NCBI RefSeq assembly: GCF_963678425.1
Contig: NZ_OY782855.1
Span: forward strand, 2,503,768 to 2,567,767
From: an uncultured Bacteroides sp.
Lineage (GTDB): Bacteria > Bacteroidota > Bacteroidia > Bacteroidales > Bacteroidaceae
Direction: 5' to 3'
DNA length: 64,000 nt
Shown: in pieces, positions 44,986 through 53,625 of the stretch
How the letters are laid out: each line of letters begins with the position of its first letter
Numbering within the stretch: position 1 is the first letter of the stretch
Translations under genes and position numbers: made by a program
Notes under the pieces: generated by a model
What the model saw: the letters and a program-made list of their open reading frames with translations, nothing else
The model's database searches: none
What the model was told of the DNA's origin: nothing

Positions 44986-45969
44986 ATGATTTCAAGCATG
45001 GGAAAGCCCTACGTTGTAGGCATTGATATAGGTGGAACAAATAGTGTTTTTGGCATCGTAGATGCTCGTGGTACAATTTTATGCAGCGGATCTGTAAAGA
45101 CTCAGGCATACGATAAAGTAGAGGATTATGTAGATGCTGTATGCAAAAACCTGCTTCCTCTTATTGAATCCGAGGGGGGTGTAGAAAAAATTAAAGGCAT
45201 CGGTATTGGAGCTCCAAACGGTAACTTTTATAGCGGAACCATTGAATTTGCTCCTAACCTTCCATGGAAAGGCGTAATCCATTTAGCTGAACTGTTTGAG
45301 CGAAGACTTGGCATTCCAACAGCTTTAACCAATGATGCAAATGCAGCAGCTGTAGGCGAAATGACTTATGGTGCAGCACGTGGTATGAAAGATTTTATTA
45401 TGATTACTCTTGGTACAGGTGTTGGTAGCGGAATCGTTATTAACGGTCAGGTGGTGTATGGACATGATGGTTTTGCCGGCGAATTAGGACATGTAATTGT
45501 ACGTCACGAAAACGGAAGAATGTGCGGTTGCGGACGCAAAGGATGTCTGGAAGCTTACTGTTCGGCAACAGGTGTGGCCCGTACAGCACGTGAATTCTTG
45601 GTTGCCCGTTCTGATGAAAGTCTGCTTCGACATATTTCTTCTGAAGAAATCACTTCAAAAGATGTATTTGATGCTGCAGTAAAAGGGGATAAACTAGCTC
45701 AGGAGATATTCGAGTTCACAGGTTCTTTGTTGGGGGAAGCTTTGGCTAACTTTGTTGCCTTTTCAAGCCCTGAAGCAATTATCTTATTCGGTGGATTAGC
45801 AAAATCAGGCGATTACATCATGAAACCTGTTCAAAATGCCCTTGATAAGAATGTTTTGAATATATTCAAAGGAAAAACAAAACTTCTTGTATCTGAACTT
45901 AAAGATTCTGATGCAGCAGTTCTTGGCGCCAGTGCTCTTGGTTGGGAATTAAGAGATATCAAAGAATAA
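44986..45969 (+). CDS. ROK-family glucokinase
   Basis: A 327-aa sugar kinase, probably glucose. The ATP-binding block GIDIGGTNSVFGIVD near 9-23 and LGTGVGSGIVING near 144-156 are present, and the ROK zinc motif CGCGRKGCLEAYC near 182-194 is intact with His in LGHVIVRHENG. A second start (MGKPYVV) lies four codons on. It would phosphorylate glucose released by the GH3 enzymes of the PUL. Single gene, convergent with ackA. Confidence 0.92.
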   Translation: MISSMGKPYVVGIDIGGTNSVFGIVDARGTILCSGSVKTQAYDKVEDYVDAVCKNLLPLIESEGGVEKIKGIGIGAPNGNFYSGTIEFAPNLPWKGVIHLAELFERRLGIPTALTNDANAAAVGEMTYGAARGMKDFIMITLGTGVGSGIVINGQVVYGHDGFAGELGHVIVRHENGRMCGCGRKGCLEAYCSATGVARTAREFLVARSDESLLRHISSEEITSKDVFDAAVKGDKLAQEIFEFTGSLLGEALANFVAFSSPEAIILFGGLAKSGDYIMKPVQNALDKNVLNIFKGKTKLLVSELKDSDAAVLGASALGWELRDIKE

Positions 45970-45985
45970 TATCTTCTTTATAATA

Positions 45986-46028
45986 AATAAAAAGAGGTAT
46001 AGGAACAAGTCTTATACCTCTTTTTATT
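45986..46028. terminator. Bidirectional terminator between glucokinase and ackA
   Basis: A perfect 16-bp stem (45986-46001 with 46013-46028, core AAGAGGTATA/TATACCTCTT) with an 11-nt loop. A-runs and T-runs on either side give a U-tract on both strands. It ends both convergent transcripts. Confidence 0.9.
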
Positions 46029-46042
46029 ATTATGTGCGTATT

Positions 46043-47245
46043 TTATTTCGCTGATAAAATCTGCATGGTATCAGAAGCGATCATAAATTCTTCATCTGTA
46101 GGAATTACAACCACTTTAACTTTAGAATCAGGAGTGCTGATAACAGCCTCATCGCCATGAATTTTATTATTCAATTCCTGATCAAGAGAAACTCCCATAT
46201 ATTGAAGACCATCACAAACTTCAGAACGGCATCTTGACTGATTCTCACCAACGCCTCCGGTAAATACGATAATATCAACTCCACCTAAAGCTGCAGTATA
46301 AGCACCTACGTATTTCTTAATACGGTAGTAATACATCTTTTCTGCAAGAATAGCACGTTCATTTCCTTCCTGACATGCAGCGTCAAGTTCGCGCATATCG
46401 CTGGAAACACCAGACACCCCAAGAACTCCACTATGTTTATTTAATAATGTAGAAATTGAAGCTGTACCAATCATCTCTTTATCCATGATATAAGAAACAA
46501 CTCCGGCATCAATATCTCCTGCACGTGTTCCCATTAATAAACCTTCTACAGGAGTAAATCCCATTGAAGTATCAATAGATTTCCCATCCTTAATAGCAGA
46601 AACAGATCCCCCATTACCTACGTGACAAGTAATAATACGCTGTCCTTCAGGTGAAACGCCAAGGAATTCACATACACGATTTGAAACGTAACGATGACTG
46701 GTTCCGTGGAAGCCATAACGGCGAATGCCATATTTCTTGTAAAGTTGGTAAGGAATGCCATACATATATGCATAATCTGGCATAGTCTGGTGGAAAGCAG
46801 TATCGAATACAGCAATCTGAGGTGCATTTGGCATTAATTCTGAAACGGCACGGATACCTTTCAAGTTTGGTGGATTATGAAGTGGTGCAATGTCTATACA
46901 TTCCACAATCTTTTCTATTACCTGATCTGTAATCAGCACAGACTTATTGAACTTCTCTCCTCCATGAACCACACGATGTCCTACTGCATTAATTTCATCC
47001 AAAGATTTGATGCAACCATATTTTTCGCTAACTAAGACTCCAAGAATATATTCAATACCGGCTGTATGTTCAAGAATTTCTCCTTCCAACATAACCTTGT
47101 CCCCGCCAGGAAGAGTCAGTTTAAGAAAAGAACCTTTTAATCCAATTTTTTCTATTCCGCCTTGAGCCATCACCTCTTTAGTGTCCATATTGAACAACTT
47201 ATATTTGATGGACGAACTACCGCAATTGAGCACTAATATTTTCAT
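46043..47245 (-). CDS. ackA: Acetate kinase
   Basis: A 400-aa acetokinase converting acetyl phosphate and ADP to acetate and ATP. The start is standard (MKILVLNCGSSSIKYKLF), and family blocks AVGHRVVHGGEKF, FDTAFHQTMP, YGFHGTSHRYVS and CHVGNGGSVSAIKDG are intact. It is the last gene of the pta-hbd-ackA unit, 6 nt after the dehydrogenase gene. Length is typical. Confidence 0.98.
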   Translation of the reverse strand: MKILVLNCGSSSIKYKLFNMDTKEVMAQGGIEKIGLKGSFLKLTLPGGDKVMLEGEILEHTAGIEYILGVLVSEKYGCIKSLDEINAVGHRVVHGGEKFNKSVLITDQVIEKIVECIDIAPLHNPPNLKGIRAVSELMPNAPQIAVFDTAFHQTMPDYAYMYGIPYQLYKKYGIRRYGFHGTSHRYVSNRVCEFLGVSPEGQRIITCHVGNGGSVSAIKDGKSIDTSMGFTPVEGLLMGTRAGDIDAGVVSYIMDKEMIGTASISTLLNKHSGVLGVSGVSSDMRELDAACQEGNERAILAEKMYYYRIKKYVGAYTAALGGVDIIVFTGGVGENQSRCRSEVCDGLQYMGVSLDQELNNKIHGDEAVISTPDSKVKVVVIPTDEEFMIASDTMQILSAK

Positions 47246-47251
47246 AGTTTT

Positions 47252-48223
47252 CTATTTTTTCTCATTCTCATTAATCATACGGTTCCCTTCTTCATCATAA
47301 GCATAGAAACCCATGCCTGTGCTTACTCCCCAACGCTTAGCGCGATTTAACCGGAGTAACAATGGAGATGGTTTATATTTCAAAGACCCAAATTCCTGAT
47401 ACAAGTCTTCCATCTGAGGAACAATTTTTTCTATGCCCATTTGATCGGCCATACAGAATACGCCTTGTCTTTGTCCCAAACCAAATTTTATGATCGAGTC
47501 AATCTCAATTGGAGTAGTTAAACCTTCCTGAAGAATAGCACAAGCCTCATTCAACAGAGTAAAGAACAAACGGTTGTTAACCAAGCCTGCAGATTCTTCC
47601 ACTGTCACATAATCATAGCTAATCAGTTTAGCGAACTGACAAACCTTGTTATAGCAAGAGTCAGAAGTATAGAGTCCGCGAACAATTTCCATAACACGGC
47701 TTTGAGGCTGCATCATTACAAAATGTAAGCATACGCAACGTTCTTTATGCTGAAGTTCAGCTGCCAGTTCTGTAATTACAACAGAAGAAGCATTGGTTGC
47801 GATAATAGCATCTTCAGCCAAAACAGCTTCCAGATTTTTAAAGATCTCCTTACGATGCTTCAGACTTCTCTCTCCATTCTCATCATAACGTACTGCTTCA
47901 ATTACAAAGTCGCAATCCTTGAAAGCATCAAAAATCAACGTTCCAGTAATACGTCCAAGAATTGTTTTCTTTTCAGACTCAGTAAGCCCCCATGTTGCAA
48001 TACGCATATCAAGTTCACCAGCGATACGATCAAAAGCTTTCTGTATCTTTTCATCACTGATTTCCAGGAATACAACTTCTATACCGGCTGTAGCAGCAAC
48101 TGTTGCAATTTTGGAACCTTCTTTTCCGCAGCCCACGATACCAATCTTAGAGAACAAAGTTTTCTTACGGTCTTTTGAACTTAATCCGTAGTTCTCAATT
48201 GGTTCTTTAATCATTTCTGCCAT
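47252..48223 (-). CDS. hbd: 3-hydroxyacyl-CoA (3-hydroxybutyryl-CoA) dehydrogenase
   Basis: A 323-aa NAD(P)-dependent enzyme interconverting acetoacetyl-CoA and 3-hydroxybutyryl-CoA. The Rossmann motif is IGIVGCGKEGSKIATVAATA near 27-46 (GxGxxG), preceded by an unusual 25-residue extension. Family blocks include DFVIEAVRYDENGERSLK, VCLHFVMMQPQSRVMEIVRG and AGLVNNRLFFTLLNEACAIL. The catalytic His is in CLHFVM; the usual FFNP is replaced by HFVMMQP. Placement between pta and ackA is odd for an Hbd. Confidence 0.86.
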   Translation of the reverse strand: MAEMIKEPIENYGLSSKDRKKTLFSKIGIVGCGKEGSKIATVAATAGIEVVFLEISDEKIQKAFDRIAGELDMRIATWGLTESEKKTILGRITGTLIFDAFKDCDFVIEAVRYDENGERSLKHRKEIFKNLEAVLAEDAIIATNASSVVITELAAELQHKERCVCLHFVMMQPQSRVMEIVRGLYTSDSCYNKVCQFAKLISYDYVTVEESAGLVNNRLFFTLLNEACAILQEGLTTPIEIDSIIKFGLGQRQGVFCMADQMGIEKIVPQMEDLYQEFGSLKYKPSPLLLRLNRAKRWGVSTGMGFYAYDEEGNRMINENEKK

Positions 48224-48235
48224 ATTTCTGTTTTT

Positions 48236-49243
48236 TTATTTTTTTGCTCCAATAGCCTGAATTGCAGTGATTGCAATCATTCTATAAATATCCTGAATTG
48301 AACAGCCACGTGAAAGATCATTAACAGGAGCAGCCATTCCCTGAAGAACCGGACCTACAGCTTCAGCACCACCTAAACGTTGTACTAGTTTATATGCAAT
48401 GTTGCCTACTTCAAGTGAAGGGAATACTAATGTATTAGCTTGTCCTGCAATGGCACTTCCCGGAGCCTTACTCATCCCTACAGAAGGAACAAGAGCAGCA
48501 TCTGCCTGAAGTTCACCATCAATAAGCATATCAGGATCTAATTCTTTTGCTAAACGAGTAGCTTCAGCTACCTTGTCAACCATTTCATGTTTTGCACTGC
48601 CTCTTGTAGAGAAACTAAGCATTGCCACTTTAGGTTCTACGTTTGCGAGCACACGTGCAGTTCTACCTGTAGCTACAGCTATTTGTGCAAGTTCTTCAGC
48701 GGTTGGATTTGGCAACACAGCAACATCAGCAATAACCAGAAGTCCATCCTTTCCATATTCAGTAGCCTTAGTTATAAGTAACATACCACCAGATACAACA
48801 CTAATGCCAGGAGCTGTTTTAATAATCTGCAATGCAGGGCGAAGAACATTTCCTGTTGTGTTCTGAGCTCCAGCTAGCTGTCCATCAGCATCACCGCTTT
48901 TAATGATAAGGCATCCCAAGTACAATGGATCAAGAACCAATTTACGAGCCTCTTCAATCGTCATACCTTTTTTCTTCCGAAGTTCGCAAAGTAACTCTGC
49001 ATATTGCTCTTTCTTTGGGTGATTAGCAGGATCAATGATTTCAGCCTTTGCTATATTCTTGAGCTCCCACTTTGCAGCTAAGCTTTTAATTTCTTCAGGG
49101 TTACCAAGAAGAATCAAGTCAGCCACTCCATCTGCCAGAACCTGATCGGCAGCCTTCAATGTACGTTCTTCCGTTCCTTCAGGAAGGACAATGCGCTGGC
49201 GATCAGCTTTCGCACGCGCAATAATTTCATTAATTAAATCCAT
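48236..49243 (-). CDS. pta: Phosphate acetyltransferase
   Basis: A 335-aa enzyme making acetyl phosphate from acetyl-CoA. Family segments RQRIVLPEGTEERTLKAADQ, GQLAGAQNTTGNVLRPALQI, VAMLSFSTRGSAK and LQADAALVPSVGMSKAPGSA are intact. This is the short form, without the regulatory DRTGG domain. First gene of pta-hbd-ackA; 12 nt precede hbd. A TAATTTTG box at 49298-49305 is a possible -7 element. Confidence 0.97.
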   Translation of the reverse strand: MDLINEIIARAKADRQRIVLPEGTEERTLKAADQVLADGVADLILLGNPEEIKSLAAKWELKNIAKAEIIDPANHPKKEQYAELLCELRKKKGMTIEEARKLVLDPLYLGCLIIKSGDADGQLAGAQNTTGNVLRPALQIIKTAPGISVVSGGMLLITKATEYGKDGLLVIADVAVLPNPTAEELAQIAVATGRTARVLANVEPKVAMLSFSTRGSAKHEMVDKVAEATRLAKELDPDMLIDGELQADAALVPSVGMSKAPGSAIAGQANTLVFPSLEVGNIAYKLVQRLGGAEAVGPVLQGMAAPVNDLSRGCSIQDIYRMIAITAIQAIGAKK

Positions 49244-49408
49244 GATAGAATTATATATTTATGTGTTTTGATATCGAAGTGATTGACTTTCCCGATGCAA
49301 AATTACACATAAATGCAATATCAATATTACAAAATAGGATATTATTTATTCTATATGGATGCCAAAGTTGCATACTTTAACATTAAAATTAAAAAACGAT
49401 TATTATGC

Positions 49409-50281
49409 TCAGGCTTCAATTCCTGTAAAAACTTTCAATGCATAACCAATTAAAAAGCTGATTGTGGCTACACCAAAACTTAAAATTGCCATTTCCGTAA
49501 AACGTTTCTTGAAACTTTCACTCCTTGCCACCGAATAATAATAATTAAAGAGTCCTATAATCAACAAGGCCATAAAAAGCATTATACCCAACGCTATAAA
49601 GACGTTAGAACATAATATAAAAGGAGTAACCAAAGCCACGACCGTTACAACATAAGCAAAACCAGTATAAATTGCCGCTTTTATAGGATGCTTGTCTTTA
49701 TCACCTTCAGATTTGGTAGAAAGATACTCTGAAGAAGCCATTGAAAGAGCAGCAGCAATACCTGTGATACTTCCCGTTAAAGCAATAAGTTTAGAATCAC
49801 TCAAAGCAAGTGTAAAACCAGCTAAAGCACCTGTAAACTCTACCAAAGCATCGTTTAACCCCAGAACCACAGAACCCATATACTCTAACCGTTCTTCATT
49901 AATCAATCCGATAAGCATCTTTTCATGTTCTTGTTCCTCATGACTCAAACGAAGTAATTCTGGAAAATCTGCATATTGATCATAGTTCTCGTGAGCATTA
50001 GCCTCACCTGCTTCCATTAATTTAATGGCAAAAGTCAAACCAAACAAACGAGCAAGCCAATAATATTTTGCAATTTTCCATTTATTGGGGGTTGGACTTT
50101 CATTTGTCAGTTTATGGAACATACGTCCATGACCAGATTCTTCTGCCGCAATCTTTAAGAGGACATCTTTATTAGCACTATCTTTCTCTATTGAAGCAAG
50201 GCGCGTATAAACTATACTTTCTGTTATCTCATTCCGTTGAAAACGAACAAAATCATTTCTTGTCTTTTTATCAATATCCAT
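49409..50281 (-). CDS. Ferritin-like/VIT1 (CCC1) family membrane iron transporter
   Basis: A 290-aa fusion. Residues 1-125 are a ferritin-like di-iron four-helix domain (KIAAEESGHGRMFHKL, LRLSHEEQEHEKMLIG) with Glu and His ligands. Residues 135-290 are a VIT1/CCC1 membrane domain of about five helices (LGLNDALVEFTGALAGFTLA, SMASSEYLSTKSEGD). Members oxidise or sense iron or manganese and export it. Single gene; a TATATTTG box at 50309-50316 (minus strand) lies upstream. Confidence 0.9.
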   Translation of the reverse strand: MDIDKKTRNDFVRFQRNEITESIVYTRLASIEKDSANKDVLLKIAAEESGHGRMFHKLTNESPTPNKWKIAKYYWLARLFGLTFAIKLMEAGEANAHENYDQYADFPELLRLSHEEQEHEKMLIGLINEERLEYMGSVVLGLNDALVEFTGALAGFTLALSDSKLIALTGSITGIAAALSMASSEYLSTKSEGDKDKHPIKAAIYTGFAYVVTVVALVTPFILCSNVFIALGIMLFMALLIIGLFNYYYSVARSESFKKRFTEMAILSFGVATISFLIGYALKVFTGIEA

Positions 50282-50796
50282 TGCAAATAAATTATAGTTG
50301 ATTTATGACAAATATACAAATAAGTTTTCTATTCAAGATAACATAAAGGTTTAAACAATTGTATGAGGATCATTGTTCCAAAATGAAACAAGTAATAATA
50401 CTAAATCAAATATGGAACAAGTTAACCATATAAGATAAGAATTACCCGTTTGAATAATTGAATATCTTGAAGATAAGTTTAAGAAGGAATATAGTTATAA
50501 ACAAAAAGTAGAATTTAGAACAAGAACAGATTCCCCGGGGAAGAGAGTAATAACCAAATGCTCGCTTAAACTACCACTTATTACCGACCAAAATTCCTAA
50601 CCATTATTTCATTTATAGCCCTCCCCGGGATATCTATTACTTGCATGGACACAAATTTCGGGAATAAAACAATAAGAAAGTGGCAAATCAGGGTAACAAA
50701 ATCGAATATTTATATATCTAATAATCAGAGATTTAATTTTATCTAATCAGATTTCAAGGTAACAAAATGAACTTTCGAGTATAATAAAAGCTCTAT
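50282..50796. other. 515-nt gap; VIT1 promoter region and two CCCCGGG sites
   Basis: The right edge follows the end of the TPR regulator gene, and the left edge holds the VIT1 promoter box. A perfect 12-bp palindrome TTCCCCGGGGAA lies at 50531-50542, and TCCCCGGGA at 50622-50630, both unusual in this AT-rich gap. No gene, hairpin terminator or repeat is otherwise seen. Confidence 0.4.
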
Positions 50797-52437
50797 TTAG
50801 AATTTTTCGAGGAAAAGATCCAAACTTATGTTCTTATCAGTAATTCCCATCTTGTCTTTCTTTATTCTATATTTTGTCGTTTTCACACTTTGAGGAGTAA
50901 TACAAAAAATATTAGCCAAATCATTCCGTGCAACCTTAATCTTTACCAAGCAACAGAGATGAATCTCCTGAATATTTAAATTGGGATAAACCTTGGTTAA
51001 TCGATCTGTAAAATGGTCATAAGCTATATCTATGTTTCGGATAAGTTCATCCCAATCACTGCTTGTCAAGGAAATTTTGGCTGTTATATCTAAAGATTCT
51101 ATCTTCTCATTTTCATTAGTTACACCCAAGGACGGTATCTTCTTAATATTATTAAGCTTCTTAAAGAAATCTTCCCGCAACTTACTCTCTTTTTCCCGCA
51201 TCTTTATCAGCCTATTTTCCTGTTCCAATAGAATCTTGCTTTTTTCTAATAATTTCTTCTTTACTGTATTTCTGTATACAAAAAAAGTCCCGCATAACAA
51301 AAGAAGAAAAATAAAAGAAAGAAGCCCCCAATGATAGAAGTTTATCGTTTGTTCTTTTTTCTCGAGAATAAGGCGTTGAATCTGTTCTTTTGACTTTTCA
51401 TGCTGATAGATATTCTGCATTTCAATAATAGCGGCACTTTTTGTCTGCAAATCAATAGAATCTCTGCATTTATTATAAATACGCATTAATTGAAAGGCGC
51501 CTTTATAATTCCCTTTAACGCTGTAAACGCTAGCTAATCCTTCATAACTAGAAGCACGGGTATATATATAAGGGCTATGAATCGTTTTGTTATAATAATA
51601 ATTTGCGGAATCGTATTTTTGTGTATTCAAATAAACACGTGCTTTAATCAAATAACCATAAAATAATTCTTTATATGCAGGTTTTAAACTAATTGCACGG
51701 TTAACTAATTGGATGGATTTAGCATAATTGCCGGTAGTATTATAAATTCCACCCATTTCATCGAATAAAATAATGAGAGTAGCGGTATCCTTTTGAGGCA
51801 AAATGTTTAAAGCCTGATAATAATAATTCAATGCGCTATCATTACTATTTTTCCCTGAAAATGAAATAGCGATATCTCTTCGTACAAAAGCCGTATAACT
51901 ACTATCATTCAGTAATCGCGAAAAATAATATGCTTTATTTAGCTTCTTTAATGCAAAATCATATAAATTTTCACCAATATAAAGTTCTCCTAAATAATAG
52001 TAGATTAGGTATTGCAATTTATAATCATTGCTATTTTCGGTAAGATCTGCAGCCTTTAGCAACAATTCCATTGCACGTTTAGAGTCCTGCATTTCCAGAC
52101 TTATCCGACCAGCATAATAATAAGAATCACCCTCGGCTAAGGAATCTCCACTATCTTTATAGTATTCAAGTGCAATATTAATAAGGGAATCAGAAGTTAT
52201 CGGAAGAGAGTTTTTGATCAGAGCCTTTGTCATCAATAAACAATATAGGGCATCATCTGATCTTTTTAAAGAATGGGAATTGACTTTATTCAGCAAGGTT
52301 AATGCACTATCTGGATGTTTATCCAATAAAATTTCAACTTGCCTTAATGTGTCAGAAGACGATACATTATGACTACAAGAAAATAGGGAACAAACTAAAA
52401 GTAGCGGAACAAAAGAATATAGAATAGGATATTTCAT
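50797..52437 (-). CDS. TPR-lipoprotein transmembrane regulator with C-terminal HTH (copy A)
   Basis: A 546-aa protein. The N-terminal signal ends in a lipobox (LLVCSLFSC, Cys21), then about 330 residues of tetratricopeptide repeats (ALTLLNKVNSHSLKRSDDAL, GDSYYYAGRISLEMQDSKRA, YAKSIQLVNRAISLKPA). One membrane helix (WGLLSFIFLLLLCGTFFVYR, about 370-390) is followed by a charged coiled coil and a C-terminal helix-turn-helix (ARNDLANIFCITPQSVKTT). A paralogue lies at 53626-55290. A TAAATTTG box stands 27 nt upstream. It probably senses something in the periplasm and binds DNA directly; ligand and targets are unknown. Confidence 0.75.
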   Translation of the reverse strand: MKYPILYSFVPLLLVCSLFSCSHNVSSSDTLRQVEILLDKHPDSALTLLNKVNSHSLKRSDDALYCLLMTKALIKNSLPITSDSLINIALEYYKDSGDSLAEGDSYYYAGRISLEMQDSKRAMELLLKAADLTENSNDYKLQYLIYYYLGELYIGENLYDFALKKLNKAYYFSRLLNDSSYTAFVRRDIAISFSGKNSNDSALNYYYQALNILPQKDTATLIILFDEMGGIYNTTGNYAKSIQLVNRAISLKPAYKELFYGYLIKARVYLNTQKYDSANYYYNKTIHSPYIYTRASSYEGLASVYSVKGNYKGAFQLMRIYNKCRDSIDLQTKSAAIIEMQNIYQHEKSKEQIQRLILEKKEQTINFYHWGLLSFIFLLLLCGTFFVYRNTVKKKLLEKSKILLEQENRLIKMREKESKLREDFFKKLNNIKKIPSLGVTNENEKIESLDITAKISLTSSDWDELIRNIDIAYDHFTDRLTKVYPNLNIQEIHLCCLVKIKVARNDLANIFCITPQSVKTTKYRIKKDKMGITDKNISLDLFLEKF

Positions 52438-52519
52438 TATCTGTTTTCATAATAAATACCCTGCAAATTTAAAAAAATTATTTAAATGCACTCAGTATAA
52501 GCTCATATATATAAAAAAA

Positions 52520-52948
52520 TTATTCCTTTGTTATTTTCCAAGTAGACACATCCCTGCCAATTTGAATATTCATAAGATATTTCCCATTTTCCAACGAAGG
52601 AATGTGGACAACGGTTCTAGCATCTTTCACTTGAATCATTTGCAACAATTTTCCTGTCAGGGTAAATATAAATATAGAAGCTTTTATATTCTTCGAATTT
52701 TCGATTATTTCAACAAGTAAAGAATTACTTTCAGAATGAGGATACACTTTGACTTCCGGACCTTGTAATACACTTATATTAGGCCTTATTTCTTTGATTA
52801 TAATTGATTCCTTTTGCATTTTTTTATTGACAAGATGAACCGTATCCATACAAATCATAGCAGGCCGCACTATATGGTTTCCTGAATTGTCGTTATAACG
52901 ACATATATTGCCTGTTTTATATTGCATATTAGTCATATTTATATCCAC
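52520..52948 (-). CDS. Small beta-rich protein, DUF3244/sorting-domain-like, no signal peptide
   Basis: A 142-aa open frame. The C-terminal 85 residues resemble a DUF3244 or sorting-type beta-sandwich (EVKVYPHSESNSLLVEI, SIFIFTLTGKLLQMIQVKD, LENGKYLMNIQIGRDVS). The N-terminal 50 residues (MTNMQYKTGNICRYNDNSG) are polar and lack a signal peptide or lipobox, unlike its neighbour at 53056. The true start may be elsewhere or the gene may be eroding. It lies between the two regulators and may derive from the same kind of secreted protein. Confidence 0.55.
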   Translation of the reverse strand: MDINMTNMQYKTGNICRYNDNSGNHIVRPAMICMDTVHLVNKKMQKESIIIKEIRPNISVLQGPEVKVYPHSESNSLLVEIIENSKNIKASIFIFTLTGKLLQMIQVKDARTVVHIPSLENGKYLMNIQIGRDVSTWKITKE

Positions 52949-52981
52949 ATTTAAATAACAAATAACATTATTGGTATAAGC

Positions 52982-53007
52982 CGCTGACTTCCTTTCGAAA
53001 GTCAGCG
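52982..53007 (-). terminator. Hairpin after the DUF3244 gene
   Basis: CGCTGACTT at 52982-52990 pairs with AAGTCAGCG at 52999-53007 (9 bp, 8-nt loop), about 50 nt after the DUF3244 stop. There is no good T-run on the minus strand, so it may be a weak terminator or an mRNA processing structure. Confidence 0.5.
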
Positions 53008-53055
53008 CTTTAAAACTGAGAGTAAATAACTATCTAACCAATCGATAGAAACAAA

Positions 53056-53433
53056 TTACAGATCAAATTCTCCGTACCAGCTTTTCTTAGCAGTTGCAAT
53101 TTCTATGGTATAAGTTCCTGCCTCGAATCCTGTCAAAGAGATCGGTAAGATTATAGCACCCTGAACATTCAAGTTAGTCTCATAAACCACTTCACCAAAA
53201 GAATCTTGAATTGTAATAGTCGTAGAGCCAATTGACGAAGAAAAGTTAACAGTTACCAGATCAGCATCAACAGTAGCAGTTACGGGAGTAACAGATGACG
53301 TTACTGATGTTGGATGGATACTCTTGTCATATCCGGCTTTTAAATGGATATCAGCTTCTGTATATGTTTCCGCACTTACATAAGAGACTAAAAAGAACGA
53401 GCAACAAAGGGCAATTAATAATGACTTTTTCAT
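53056..53433 (-). CDS. Small secreted DUF3244-type beta-sandwich protein
   Basis: A 125-aa secreted protein. The start at 53433 gives MKKSLLIALCCSFFLVSYVS followed by AETYTEADIHLKAG; the 24 upstream open codons overlap the promoter and are excluded. The mature domain of about 95 residues has strands VTATVDADLVTVNFSSSIGS, TITIQDSFGEVVYETN and FEAGTYTIEIATAKKSWYGE. The pattern matches the DUF3244 family, common in Bacteroides with no known role. It has its own promoter and sits directly downstream of regulator copy B. Confidence 0.78.
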   Translation of the reverse strand: MKKSLLIALCCSFFLVSYVSAETYTEADIHLKAGYDKSIHPTSVTSSVTPVTATVDADLVTVNFSSSIGSTTITIQDSFGEVVYETNLNVQGAIILPISLTGFEAGTYTIEIATAKKSWYGEFDL

Positions 53434-53474
53434 AATGGTTAATTTTAAAATGTTATGTTTTAATTTCTCTGATA

Positions 53475-53506
53475 CAAAAATAGAGAATAAAGGCTGATTA
53501 TTCAAA
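53475..53506 (-). promoter_or_regulatory. Promoter of the DUF3244 gene
   Basis: On the minus strand TTTG (53506-53503) is followed after 20 nt by TATTTTTG (53482-53475), a full match to the Bacteroides consensus. The start codon is 41 nt downstream. This shows the small secreted protein is transcribed independently of the regulator before it. Confidence 0.75.
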
Positions 53507-53625
53507 AAAAACGTTGGACAAGTGGTCGCTCAAATAATATATTGATATTCAACCAATTAAATAAGATAAGCACAATAATTAGAAGTTGTAGTATTGGACA
53601 AATGAGAATAAAAGGGTAGAGAATA

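Noticed and set aside
50531..50630. Two CCCCGGG palindromes as a possible regulator-binding pair.
   Set aside because: Only two copies, 80 nt apart with different flanks; no gene start is close enough to make them a convincing operator.
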